Assembly (NCBI GenBank): GCA_022451045.1
Contig: JAKUOW010000013.1
Coordinates: 1 to 46,036, forward strand
DNA from: Pirellulales bacterium
Lineage (GTDB): Bacteria; Planctomycetota; Planctomycetia; Pirellulales; Pirellulaceae
Length of the DNA: 46,036 nucleotides
Direction of reading: 5' to 3'
Shown here: positions 17,831-26,322 of the stretch, piece after piece
Numbering within the stretch: position 1 is the stretch's first letter
Layout: every line of letters starts with the position of its first letter
Program-made: the position numbers and the translations under genes
The notes under the pieces: generated by a model
What the model was told of the DNA's origin: nothing
Database searches by the model: none
The model's input: only the letters and a program-made list of their open reading frames with translations

Positions 17831-18970
17831 TTAACCGGCATGAAGCGCACCAATGATACTTGTGCGACTTGCTACCCATGCCGGGATGATTCCCGCAACC
17901 ATGCTGCCGCTTGCAAGTAACACGCCACCGGTTAAAACTAAATCCAGCGATGGCGTGAATGCAATTGTGACCGCCTCTGCGCCGATCGCCAACCCGGATG
18001 AAATAATAGCCATCACTGCTGCGGCGATTCCAATAGCTCCACCAATGATGCCGATGATCGCTGTTTCCAGTAATACGATGGAAAAGACATTCGATTGACT
18101 GTAACCCAGCGTCTTCATTACCGCATGTTCCTTGATGCGATCCTGAACACTCATGAGCGTTGTCGTCATCAGCAGTATGAGTAACAGGCCAACACATCCG
18201 TATCCAAGGTACCCGGACATGCGGATCATCTGCATTAAGTCCCCTAAGCTCTTTTGTTGGAATGCGCCTTTCATGCGTGTATCCGTTTCAACCTGGCCAA
18301 CAGCGAACAAGGTATCAACTTGCTCCTGCACCATTGCCGGATCCGCAGACTCACGTAATACAATCTCAAACTGTGTGACTAAACCGTCACTCTTTGCATC
18401 ATCGCCGCGTTGCAAATAATCCAGATGTGTATAGATGTAATTCTCTTCAGCCTGGTTTTCTGAATCATAAACACCGGCAACCCTGACACTATATTCGCCG
18501 ATCGAAAATGTATCCCCTGCGGAGATTCCTCTTCGTCTCGCAATGGCCGATCCAATTACAGCTGCATCCTGTTGTGATAAGAAAGCATCCCAGGAACCGC
18601 TGGCCAAAGTGAAATCTCTTACCTCATGGACTTTCTCTGGTGGCATTCCGTAAAACACTACCACATCCAGGCTGGCTCGACAGTTATTCGTAAACACTTG
18701 GATGGGGACAACCTCTCTCACTCCATCGATTTCGAGAATGGCATCAGCGTAAACCTCCGGCAACTGACTAGTTGCCGGGCAGAATTTGTTCTTTTGGAAG
18801 ACGATAAGGCTGCGATCCGCTTCCTGTTGGCCGATCAAGTCATCCAATCCCGACTGAATCGACCCAACAAAGCAGAAAAGGAACATTGCCATCGCACTGC
18901 CGAGCGCCGTCAGCATCGAACGCACGCGGTGGCGCCAGATGATCTTCATTACAAGTACGAGTGTTTTCAT
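17831..18970 (-). CDS. ABC transporter permease (FtsX/MacB type), second of two
   Basis: A 379-residue permease with the MacB/FtsX plan: an N-terminal membrane segment (about 17-38), a large periplasmic domain (about 40-255), then three membrane segments (about 260-280, 310-335 and 345-370). The stretch DRIKEHAVMKTLGYSQSNVF before the third helix is typical of FtsX-type permeases, which transmit ATPase movement to the periplasm instead of forming a through-channel. It starts 16 bases after the ATPase gene ends, so the two are co-transcribed. It is the last gene of the export locus. It differs clearly from the other permease at 21801, so the pump may be a heterodimer. Confidence 0.88.
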   Translation of the reverse strand: MKTLVLVMKIIWRHRVRSMLTALGSAMAMFLFCFVGSIQSGLDDLIGQQEADRSLIVFQKNKFCPATSQLPEVYADAILEIDGVREVVPIQVFTNNCRASLDVVVFYGMPPEKVHEVRDFTLASGSWDAFLSQQDAAVIGSAIARRRGISAGDTFSIGEYSVRVAGVYDSENQAEENYIYTHLDYLQRGDDAKSDGLVTQFEIVLRESADPAMVQEQVDTLFAVGQVETDTRMKGAFQQKSLGDLMQMIRMSGYLGYGCVGLLLILLMTTTLMSVQDRIKEHAVMKTLGYSQSNVFSIVLLETAIIGIIGGAIGIAAAVMAIISSGLAIGAEAVTIAFTPSLDLVLTGGVLLASGSMVAGIIPAWVASRTSIIGALHAG

Positions 18971-18986
18971 GACAAAGGAACCAGCC

Positions 18987-19679
18987 TCAATTTAATACGG
19001 CTGCAGGTTGAGTAATGATTTTGCCATCGCGTAACAACAGCTTTCTGGATGCAATTTCGGTGGCCTCATGATCGTGTGTCACCATAAGCAACGTCGTGCC
19101 AAGTTCACGATTTAATCTGCTCAGCAAAGCCAGAATCTGACTGGACGTTGCAGAATCAAGGTCACCCGTGGGTTCATCCGCTACCACGAGTGTCGGATCC
19201 GTCACAATGGCCCGTCCAATCCCAACTCGCTGCTCCTGCCCACCGGATAACTGCCGCGGGTAATGGTCAGCACGATCTAATAGGTCGACCGCTTTGAGCG
19301 CTATTTCCACCCGTTTACGTCGTTCACGTCGATTAAGTGGCAACAACAAAAGTGGTAGTTCAATATTTTCGTAGGCTGTTAGTACCGGAATAAGATTATG
19401 TGTTTGAAAAATGTAGCCAATATTGCTAGATCGCCATTTCGTCAGAGCACCTCGTGAAAGCGATGTGATGTCTGTGCTATTGACGGTGATCGTACCATCG
19501 TCCGGTCGATCAATCCCTGCGACTAGGTTCAGTAAAGTCGATTTTCCTGTACCGCTTGTACCCATCAACGACACTAATTCGCCCTGGTTGATATCCAGAT
19601 CGACGTTTTTCAACGGCGTAATCGTCGAGCCTCCCTTGGTGTAGGACTTCGTCAGATTTCTTATTTCAACTAAAGACAT
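18987..19679 (-). CDS. ABC transporter ATPase (LolD/MacB-like)
   Basis: A 230-residue ATP-binding subunit of the LolD/MacB/FtsE class. It has Walker [13 protein letters not shown] (about 39-50), a Q-loop in [18 protein letters not shown], signature [14 protein letters not shown], Walker [12 protein letters not shown] and the switch His in [11 protein letters not shown]. It lies 15 bases after the membrane fusion protein gene and 16 before the second permease, in one operon. It probably powers both FtsX-type permeases, since no other ATPase is in the locus. Confidence 0.93.
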   Translation of the reverse strand: MSLVEIRNLTKSYTKGGSTITPLKNVDLDINQGELVSLMGTSGTGKSTLLNLVAGIDRPDDGTITVNSTDITSLSRGALTKWRSSNIGYIFQTHNLIPVLTAYENIELPLLLLPLNRRERRKRVEIALKAVDLLDRADHYPRQLSGGQEQRVGIGRAIVTDPTLVVADEPTGDLDSATSSQILALLSRLNRELGTTLLMVTHDHEATEIASRKLLLRDGKIITQPAAVLN

Positions 19680-19694
19680 TACTTCAACCTGAAT

Positions 19695-21221
19695 CTACTT
19701 GATGCTCACTCGTGCACCGTCGGTTAAGTCGGACGGTGGCGAAACGATGATTCGACTAGAGATATTTAGTCCATCTGTGACCTCAATCTCTTCACCACTG
19801 GTTTGGCTGGAAGTGACAATTCGCTGTCTCACCGCAGTATTTGTGCTCACGTCGGCAACCCAAATAAACGTGCCATCCTGCTCTCGAATAACTAATTCAT
19901 CTGGCACAAAAATACGCGTGATACTTCCTGTATTCTCGGAACCCGCTTCGTTGCTTGAGAGAAAGGTAATATTCATCAGCATCTGTGGTTTGAGAATGCC
20001 AGGCGGGTCAAGTACTTCCACTTTCACCTCCAGGATATTCTTTTGGATATCTGCTTCCGGATTCAAATACATCACCCTGCCTTTGACGGGTTCTGACAAC
20101 ACATCACTCTCAAGGAGAACTTCCTGATTCAGGAAGACCCTTGGTACATCCTGAAACCGGACATCGGCTCTTACCTGTAGCTTGGCCGGATCGTACATCG
20201 TGATTGCTACACCACCGTCATGAACCCCCTGATGACCTGGACCGCCGGATAGGTGAGAGCCGGGGCTCACCATGAGCTTCAGCACACGCCCGTCCGATGG
20301 GGCTACAACAGTCATCCGTTTTAACTTGAGCTCGCCTTCTGCAAGTTTCACATTGGCTTGTATTTCTCTAGCCATGGTTGCAGCCTGATTCGCCTCTGCT
20401 TCAGCCAATACACGCTTCGCATCGTTGTTGAGTTCCAGCTTGGTTTCCAATGCAGAAACCCGTTGGCGCAGCGCCTCACGCTCGTTTTCCAACAACGGGG
20501 TTTGATTTTCTAGTTCTTGCAGCTTCGTCTTAGCAGTCGTTGCTTTTGCTTCTGCTTCTTTTAGCTCGATCGCGGGTATGACGTCGCCGGCATCTTTCTT
20601 ACTCTGGAAATCTTCTGTCGCAAACGTTGAATTTGCACGTGCCGTGATAATCTCAAACGGCAGATTACTTAGTCTGGTTTCAACTGCTGCCAACTGACTG
20701 TCAGCTGTTGCTAACTCTGCTCTTAGCTTCACAGGTTGTTCAAAATCAGTGCGAGCGGCTGCAAGGACCGCTGTTGCAGATCGTGTTTCCGCTGCAGCCA
20801 CTTTTACCGCTGCCTGTGCGGATTCTAATTCAAGCTGTGCATCTTCTCTAACAAGAGTAACCACAGGCTGATTCGCCTTAATCTCCTGATCTTCGACCAC
20901 CAGTAATTGCTCAACAACGCCCTCTGCGAGTGCAGCAACACGAATTGGAGTAGGCCGTGGTTCAATCCAACCGGATGCACGGAAAAGGGCTTTGCCGCCA
21001 ACAGTCGCACCAGTGGACTCGGTTGATACTTTTATCACATCGACTGAAATGGTCGAAACAAAATAGTCTTTAAGGGACCAACCAACCACCGCAACAAATC
21101 CCGCGATGATCCCGACAGGAATCAAATAACGTGAAACCAGCTTCATTCCGCCGGATCCGGACTTAACACTTGCGGATGTTCGATCGACGGCCAGCTCTTT
21201 GAGATCTACATCGTCTGTCAT
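19695..21221 (-). CDS. Membrane fusion protein (HlyD/MacA-like)
   Basis: A 508-residue periplasmic adaptor that joins an inner-membrane pump to a TolC-type channel. One membrane segment lies near 35-52, then a lipoyl/barrel-sandwich half, a long coiled-coil hairpin (about 125-290, rich in Ala/Glu/Leu/Arg), the second lipoyl half (MTVVAPSDGRVLKLMVSPGS), and beta-barrel and membrane-proximal domains. ATG 21221 is chosen because GGGAGGA lies 6 bases upstream; the frame opens 6 codons earlier at 21239. It follows the Cys-rich lipoprotein gene by 20 bases. The hairpin is long enough to meet the TolC-like protein encoded upstream in the same run. Confidence 0.9.
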   Translation of the reverse strand: MTDDVDLKELAVDRTSASVKSGSGGMKLVSRYLIPVGIIAGFVAVVGWSLKDYFVSTISVDVIKVSTESTGATVGGKALFRASGWIEPRPTPIRVAALAEGVVEQLLVVEDQEIKANQPVVTLVREDAQLELESAQAAVKVAAAETRSATAVLAAARTDFEQPVKLRAELATADSQLAAVETRLSNLPFEIITARANSTFATEDFQSKKDAGDVIPAIELKEAEAKATTAKTKLQELENQTPLLENEREALRQRVSALETKLELNNDAKRVLAEAEANQAATMAREIQANVKLAEGELKLKRMTVVAPSDGRVLKLMVSPGSHLSGGPGHQGVHDGGVAITMYDPAKLQVRADVRFQDVPRVFLNQEVLLESDVLSEPVKGRVMYLNPEADIQKNILEVKVEVLDPPGILKPQMLMNITFLSSNEAGSENTGSITRIFVPDELVIREQDGTFIWVADVSTNTAVRQRIVTSSQTSGEEIEVTDGLNISSRIIVSPPSDLTDGARVSIK

Positions 21222-21241
21222 GAGAATCCTCCCGGACATCC

Positions 21242-21775
21242 CTATTTAATAGACGCCTGACTTAGAAGCAAAATGACATTCCCGTTGTCATCTTTCGAGA
21301 CTGTTGCTGAAATCACTAACGTATCCAGCTCCAGCAAGCCGAGCATCGATTTGGCATCTTCAGCAATTGGATCTCCGGATGCATCCGGCACCTGTACAAG
21401 AATTCGATTCTCTTTCAAATCCGGAACACAACAAAAATCCCACGGCGTCGGACAAGACTCCGCACAGCCTTCGTTACATGCAAGTTTAGATACGTCTACA
21501 AAATTGAAGGCAGCTAGTCCTTTGACCCATGGATTTACACGTCCGCCAACACGACCAATCACAACAACCTCTTCTCCATCGTTTGTATTGGCCAATACTT
21601 CATGTACATTTTGTGGATTCAATGGCGCTGGATTCACAATGAAGGATTTGCCAGCTTGACTTGGGCCAGTTCTTTTGACAGCGGTTTCTTCACCACTGCC
21701 GCCACAACCGTTTAGCGAGAATAAACCAGCGGATCCAATCACCGGTAAACTCCAAATGAATGTTCGACGTCTCAT
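21242..21775 (-). CDS. Cys-rich OB-like lipoprotein of the export locus
   Basis: A 177-residue protein not assigned to a named family. The N-terminus MRRRTF followed by a hydrophobic stretch and LNGC (Cys24) looks like a lipoprotein signal, possibly Tat-type because of the RRR. The body is beta-rich (EEVVVIGRVGGRV, RILVQVPDASG, DTLVISATVSKDDNGNVILL), which suggests a small OB-like barrel. Inserted in it is a cysteine cluster, Cys100, 104, 108, 115 and 116 (CNEGCAESCPTPWDFCC), that could bind metal or form disulfides. It sits between the first permease and the adaptor gene with short gaps, so it is likely a periplasmic accessory of the pump. Whether it binds substrate is inference. Confidence 0.6.
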   Translation of the reverse strand: MRRRTFIWSLPVIGSAGLFSLNGCGGSGEETAVKRTGPSQAGKSFIVNPAPLNPQNVHEVLANTNDGEEVVVIGRVGGRVNPWVKGLAAFNFVDVSKLACNEGCAESCPTPWDFCCVPDLKENRILVQVPDASGDPIAEDAKSMLGLLELDTLVISATVSKDDNGNVILLLSQASIK

Positions 21776-21800
21776 TTCAAATTCCTTTTACCGTTAGTTA

Positions 21801-22964
21801 CTAAATCGACTTCAGTCCTAAAACGATGTCTTGTTTCATGGCTCGTATGCCCGGTATCAACGAACCTAATAGACCCATAACAAATCCCGCCGCACAACCT
21901 GCAAGTACGGCGATCTGATCGACCTTTAATTCAAACGCACCCATCGTAAATCTGATCGCAACTCCATCTATCCAAAGGAAGCTCACAAGTGCACCAATGA
22001 TGGCACCTCCCATCCCGAGTAATACACCTTCTTGAATCACGCTCAGCATGATGGCGCGCCTTGAGTATCCGATTGCCTGCAACATTGCCATTTCACGCGT
22101 TCGGCCAATGACCGCGCCAAACATTGTATTTAATCCTGCGAACAGTCCTGCTATCGAAATAAGACCAACCATTGTCCATCCAAGTGTACGAATCGGGGCA
22201 TAATCGCGCTGTAGTGTGGCATAGTATTCACGCTCCGCTACCGATTGCAGTTCAAGGTCATACCGTTGCCGACAGAACAACTCGAGTTTTGAAAACGCCG
22301 CGTCGTCCTCGCATTTGATTGCGACTAAGCTCAGATCTTCGCGCCGTGTTGCCTGTTGCAGGTCCGTTAACCGACACCATATTTCTGATTCAAACACGCT
22401 GCCACCGGCTGCAAAACGCCCGCTTATTTTCCAACTTTCACCCTCAAGCTCGATCGCATCTCCCACCTCCAGATGCTTTGCCCCAAGTCCCAGTTTTGTC
22501 TCGACCATACTTCCAACCAAGATCTCACCGGGTTCCGGCCAGGAGCCTTCTGTGATGGATACCTGTTCACGCACTCGAAATACCCTGGACGTGACTCCTC
22601 GTAATAAACCAAACGTCTCACTACCATCCGCTAGCTGTAATTGAGTTCCCATAAATAACTCCGATGAGACGTCCAATACGCCATCTGTTTTGGTGATCCC
22701 AGCCACATTACCTGCTACTACATCGCCACTGCTCATCGGAATCGAAGAGTATTCCAGGTTTTCACCCATGTTGATCGAGAATACAATCGCGGTCTGCTTG
22801 CCGCCACTTACATCTAATGTCTTGGTTAATCCTTGTATGAAGCCCACGGTAACCAGGATCAATATGGATACGATCGCCAGCGCACCGAGAGTAAGCAAAC
22901 TGCGCGTAGGCCGCCGCAGTAGGTTACGAATTCCATATTCCCAGGGTAACACTCGTAGATTCAC
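21801..22964 (-). CDS. ABC transporter permease (FtsX/MacB type), first of two
   Basis: A 387-residue permease: an N-terminal membrane helix (about 22-45), a periplasmic domain (about 47-255), then three helices (about 260-285, 310-335 and 345-370). The FtsX-type signature GAVIGRTREMAMLQAIGYSRRAI precedes the third helix, and the protein ends in MKQDIVLGLKSI. It is 25 bases upstream of the Cys-rich lipoprotein gene, in the same direction. It shares the fold but little obvious sequence with the permease at 17831. Together with the single ATPase this suggests a two-permease complex. Confidence 0.88.
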   Translation of the reverse strand: MNLRVLPWEYGIRNLLRRPTRSLLTLGALAIVSILILVTVGFIQGLTKTLDVSGGKQTAIVFSINMGENLEYSSIPMSSGDVVAGNVAGITKTDGVLDVSSELFMGTQLQLADGSETFGLLRGVTSRVFRVREQVSITEGSWPEPGEILVGSMVETKLGLGAKHLEVGDAIELEGESWKISGRFAAGGSVFESEIWCRLTDLQQATRREDLSLVAIKCEDDAAFSKLELFCRQRYDLELQSVAEREYYATLQRDYAPIRTLGWTMVGLISIAGLFAGLNTMFGAVIGRTREMAMLQAIGYSRRAIMLSVIQEGVLLGMGGAIIGALVSFLWIDGVAIRFTMGAFELKVDQIAVLAGCAAGFVMGLLGSLIPGIRAMKQDIVLGLKSI

Positions 22965-23078
22965 GACTTCGTTGTCTTACTAATTCCACGATGCCATATT
23001 CTGACATCCGCTCATTGTGTGAATACCGCGCAGCCACAACATAAGGCTCGGGCAACTAATCATCAATGGAAAGCAGGA

Positions 23079-23447
23079 CTAGCAAGTCAGCGAGTGAATA
23101 GAGATTCGAAGGGCTCGCCCTGGTTGAAGAAGGTGCGTCCGCCAGTCTTGCGTGTCACCTCTTGCTGCGTGCAATTGGTCGCTATCTGTATCAAGACGAT
23201 ATAAGACTAATTCTGCACGAAATGATTCTGTTGGAATCGATACCCATATCGCGTTCATCATCGAACGGTGATATTCACAGAGACAAGTATTTGGGATAGC
23301 CGGCTCAGAATGATCTTCTACGTGGCTACAACATAACTCTGCAGTATGGTGATCCGGCCCATCACAGCATTGCTGCCACGCCGCATAACACACATTCGTG
23401 CTACATGCGGTGAAAAACAACATCAACAATACTAGAAGTCGGGCCAT
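23079..23447 (-). CDS. Small Cys/His-rich exported protein
   Basis: A 122-residue protein with a signal peptide (about 1-22) and clustered Cys and His: Cys27-Cys28, His33-His34, Cys39-Cys40, His42, His46, Cys55 and Cys57, His60. The C-terminal half has a basic, Leu-containing tail. Small proteins of this build often accompany heavy-metal efflux genes in planctomycetes, so periplasmic metal binding is a reasonable guess, but no specific metal can be named. It lies downstream of the TolC-like gene and has its own candidate promoter with a dyad. A 114-base gap without obvious signals separates it from the first permease. Confidence 0.5.
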   Translation of the reverse strand: MARLLVLLMLFFTACSTNVCYAAWQQCCDGPDHHTAELCCSHVEDHSEPAIPNTCLCEYHRSMMNAIWVSIPTESFRAELVLYRLDTDSDQLHAARGDTQDWRTHLLQPGRALRISIHSLTC

Positions 23448-23484
23448 GATTACTTTTCTTAGGGATTCGATTACGCTTGAAGCA

Positions 23485-23526
23485 CCTACTACTCCAATAG
23501 TAGGCTCACCTGATCAAATAAGTCAA
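23485..23526 (-). promoter_or_regulatory. Candidate regulated promoter with dyad operator
   Basis: On the minus strand TTGACT (23521-23526) and TACTAT (23497-23502) are separated by 18 bases. A perfect spaced dyad, CCTACTA-N6-TAGTAGG (23485-23504), covers the -10. This arrangement suits a repressor of the BlaI/CopY kind or a metal-responsive activator; the regulator is not in the window. It would drive the Cys/His-rich gene and perhaps the ABC genes beyond. Confidence 0.5.
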
Positions 23527-23553
23527 CAGGTTTAGGTGATTACCTGCACCGGA

Positions 23554-24777
23554 TTACCTCAAACTGTCAAACAACAAATGTCCATTGAGCTTCGTGACCG
23601 CATTATGTAATTTTCTGGATGAACGTAAATATGTGAGCTGAACATTTAGCAAAGTACGTTGTGCGGTAAGCATAGACAGGAAATCAACCTGACCGTCCTG
23701 ATACCCCTTAGTAATGAGATTCAAATTTTTAGTCGCAGAACCAAGAATTTCCTCTCGGTATCGAGACTCAGCAATACGTGCAGTTTCAAAATCTCGATAA
23801 ACTGATGCTGCGCGTTGTCGTAAACTCAGCTTGAGTCTGCGCAACTCAGCTCGCCGCATTGCTTCTTCCGCTTCTGCCGCCCGGATGTTTCCTTGGTTTT
23901 TATCAAACAGTGGAACGGGAATTCCAACTTGTATGTTGGTGATATTATCACCTGTCAAACTGTGATTGCGCAGGCTTACCATCGCATCAATGTTTGGTAC
24001 AGTTTCGAGCTTCTGTCTTCTGACATTCAGTGTCGCCTGTTGGATGCGTTGCTGGGCCATGGCGACTTGTGGACTCTTATTAATTATGGATTCGACAACA
24101 GCCTGGAAGCTGCCACCGTTAACGACCTTGGCAACATCCCCTGAAACTCTAACTAGTTTTATGTTTGGCTGCCCACAAACAAACATGAGATCGCGCCAGG
24201 CATATTGGTGTTCCTGAATCGCCTGATCCCTCGCAACCTCAGCTTGACTCAGCTCGATAGATGCTTGCCATTCAACGTGCTTACCTGATTGCCCTGCTTC
24301 AACCAATCTCTTTGTAGCGTCAAACGTTGTCCTGTTTACATTTACAAGAGTAGATAGGACATCGACTTTTTGCTGTGCTATCAATAAATTACCAAAAGCG
24401 TTATCGACATCGGTTAGCACTCGCAGCTTTGATGCCTCCAAAAAAAATTGCTCACTAAATACAGCTTGCTCTGCAATTTGGACATCCAATTCCCGCTTAC
24501 CACCAGTAATGAACCGTTGTTGTAAAAACACGCCATGAGCACCATCGCTGCCATGCATTCCAATTTCATTAGCGTGGTATCCAACGCGCGTATTTGGGTA
24601 GAGTCCGGCCTGAACTTGTCGACCTTTGGCCGCTTCGACGCGTTGTTGACCTATCGACACAACCGGGCTTCGCGTTAGTGCGAGGTCTCTGAAGTACGAG
24701 ATATTCACCTCTCGCTGCTGCGCATAACTTGGCGCAGAAAATGCGAGGTAAATCAAGAAAATCACGATACAGCGCAT
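23554..24777 (-). CDS. TolC-family outer membrane efflux protein
   Basis: A 407-residue outer-membrane factor that would form the exit duct of a tripartite pump. It has a Sec signal (about 1-19, cut after SYAQ), then two long helical repeats typical of OEP domains: NISYFRDLALTRSPVVSIGQ... in the first half and ESIINKSPQVAMAQQRIQQAT... in the second, plus VGIPVPLFDKNQGNIRAAEAE, the usual strand-to-helix turn of CusC/CzcC-type proteins. This resemblance points to metal export. Start ATG 24777. It is the first gene of the export locus; 106 bases separate it from the Cys/His-rich gene. Confidence 0.9.
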   Translation of the reverse strand: MRCIVIFLIYLAFSAPSYAQQREVNISYFRDLALTRSPVVSIGQQRVEAAKGRQVQAGLYPNTRVGYHANEIGMHGSDGAHGVFLQQRFITGGKRELDVQIAEQAVFSEQFFLEASKLRVLTDVDNAFGNLLIAQQKVDVLSTLVNVNRTTFDATKRLVEAGQSGKHVEWQASIELSQAEVARDQAIQEHQYAWRDLMFVCGQPNIKLVRVSGDVAKVVNGGSFQAVVESIINKSPQVAMAQQRIQQATLNVRRQKLETVPNIDAMVSLRNHSLTGDNITNIQVGIPVPLFDKNQGNIRAAEAEEAMRRAELRRLKLSLRQRAASVYRDFETARIAESRYREEILGSATKNLNLITKGYQDGQVDFLSMLTAQRTLLNVQLTYLRSSRKLHNAVTKLNGHLLFDSLR

Positions 24778-24857
24778 GTATAAACCCGAACGTCGATATA
24801 CGTCATCAAGTCCGCAATCGTCCGACGGGCTGCGTTAGTTTAGAGAATCCTCATTGC

Positions 24858-26234
24858 TTAGGCAAAAAGATCTGTCGCAACATTTCCAAATACATCGGTC
24901 AACCTGAAGTCTCTGCCGCTGTATCTGAATGTTAATTGCTTATGGTCCACACCCAGCAAGTGCAGGATAGTGGCATGTAAATCATGCACATCCATCCTGC
25001 TTTCGACAGCGTTTACACCTAACTCGTCTGTTGCACCGTGAATGTAGCCAGCTCTCGTACCACCACCGGCAAGCCACATTGAGAATCCCGTATTATGATG
25101 ATTCCGACCCTTCGCACCCTGAGCGGTTGGTGTTCGCCCAAATTCACCACCCCAGATAAGAAGTGTGTCCTTCAATAAACCGCGTTGCTTCAGATCTTTG
25201 ATCAAGGCAGTTATGGCCTGATCACTCTTTCCGGCATCACGCTGATGATCCATGATATTGCCATGAGCATCCCAAGGTTGCCCGTTTCCGTAATAGATTT
25301 GCACCATGCGGACGCCACGCTCCACTAAACGACGTGCAATCAGACAGCCATTGGCAAATTCACCTTCACCGTAGAGTTTCAATGTGTCTTCTGTCTCACG
25401 GCTTGTATCAAATGCCTCCTGAGCTTCCCGCTGCATTCCATATGCAATTTCAAGAGATTGAATTCGTGCTTCAAGATTCAGATCGCGTTCACGCTGCTCC
25501 AGATGCTTCTTGTTGGCACGTTGAAGTAGATCCAGCATGCGTCGCTGAGACTCGCTCGTAAGATTCTTATTATTGATATGCCCAATGACATTTTTTGGAT
25601 CGATCTTCGAATTGTTGATATGCGTACCCTGAAATACACCCGGCAGGAAACTGTTTCCCCAAAGTGCCGGACCAACAACTGGTTTGCCAGGGCACAGCAC
25701 AACAAACCCAGGCAAATTCTGATTCTCTGTACCAAGTCCATATGTAACCCAGGAGCCCAAACACGGTCGGATTGGTTGCTGAGCACCACTGTTCATCATC
25801 AACAACCCGGGCTCATGGTTTGGAGTGGTCGTGTGCATCGATCGAATTACGCATAACTCATCTGCAACCGTTCTCAAGTGTGGATAGATATCGCTAATAT
25901 CGATTCCACTTTCACCACACTTCTTAAAGCTAAACGGCGAGGGCATATACTTGCCACCGATACCCTGCTTGCCTTCCTGCACCTTCAATTCCGGCTTCGG
26001 ATCAAACGTGTCAACGTGTGATGGGCCGCCATTCATGAATAAGAAAATGACATTCTTAGCCCGTGGCTCGAAGTGCGGTTGCTTGGGTGCTACCGGACTG
26101 TCACTACGAGCGGCTGCCTTTAGTTCCTCTGACAGCAAGGCGGATAACCCCAGCATGCCAAAGCCGGTGCCGCTTCTGCTCAGCATTTCACGACGCGAAA
26201 TAACCTGCTGCATTTGATCTGTGTTTGTTTTCAT
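24858..26234 (-). CDS. DUF1501 domain protein (sulfatase-like fold, Tat-exported)
   Basis: A 458-residue protein of the planctomycete DUF1501 family, which has an alkaline-phosphatase/sulfatase-like fold and unknown activity. The N-terminus carries a Tat-type signal (SRREMLSRSGTGFGMLGLSALL). Family motifs are visible: KNVIFLFMNGGPSHVDTFDPKP, SMHTTTPNHEPG, WDAHGNIMDHQRDAG, LLIWGGEFGRTPTAQG, GRNHHNTGFSMWLAGGGTRAGYIHGATDELG, and HDLHATILHLLGVDH near the end. DUF1501 genes are usually paired with a PSCyt/DUF1553 gene, as here: that gene ends 88 bases upstream on the same strand. The pair is thought to act on polymeric substrates in the periplasm. Confidence 0.92.
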   Translation of the reverse strand: MKTNTDQMQQVISRREMLSRSGTGFGMLGLSALLSEELKAAARSDSPVAPKQPHFEPRAKNVIFLFMNGGPSHVDTFDPKPELKVQEGKQGIGGKYMPSPFSFKKCGESGIDISDIYPHLRTVADELCVIRSMHTTTPNHEPGLLMMNSGAQQPIRPCLGSWVTYGLGTENQNLPGFVVLCPGKPVVGPALWGNSFLPGVFQGTHINNSKIDPKNVIGHINNKNLTSESQRRMLDLLQRANKKHLEQRERDLNLEARIQSLEIAYGMQREAQEAFDTSRETEDTLKLYGEGEFANGCLIARRLVERGVRMVQIYYGNGQPWDAHGNIMDHQRDAGKSDQAITALIKDLKQRGLLKDTLLIWGGEFGRTPTAQGAKGRNHHNTGFSMWLAGGGTRAGYIHGATDELGVNAVESRMDVHDLHATILHLLGVDHKQLTFRYSGRDFRLTDVFGNVATDLFA

Positions 26235-26322
26235 TTTCTAACTCTGTTTTAACTGCGCTGATTTTCAGCCCGATTACCGTCTCTTGTGTGTTATCGTCCG
26301 GGAGTTCAATGTTTGTCCGTGT

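Noticed and set aside
17853-18419. Plus-strand open frames opposite the second ABC permease
   Set aside because: They lie wholly within the permease gene, lack ribosome sites and give no recognisable product.
23019-23204. Plus-strand 61-codon frame between the Cys/His-rich gene and the first permease
   Set aside because: It overlaps the 3' part of the Cys/His-rich gene, has no ribosome site and no recognisable features.
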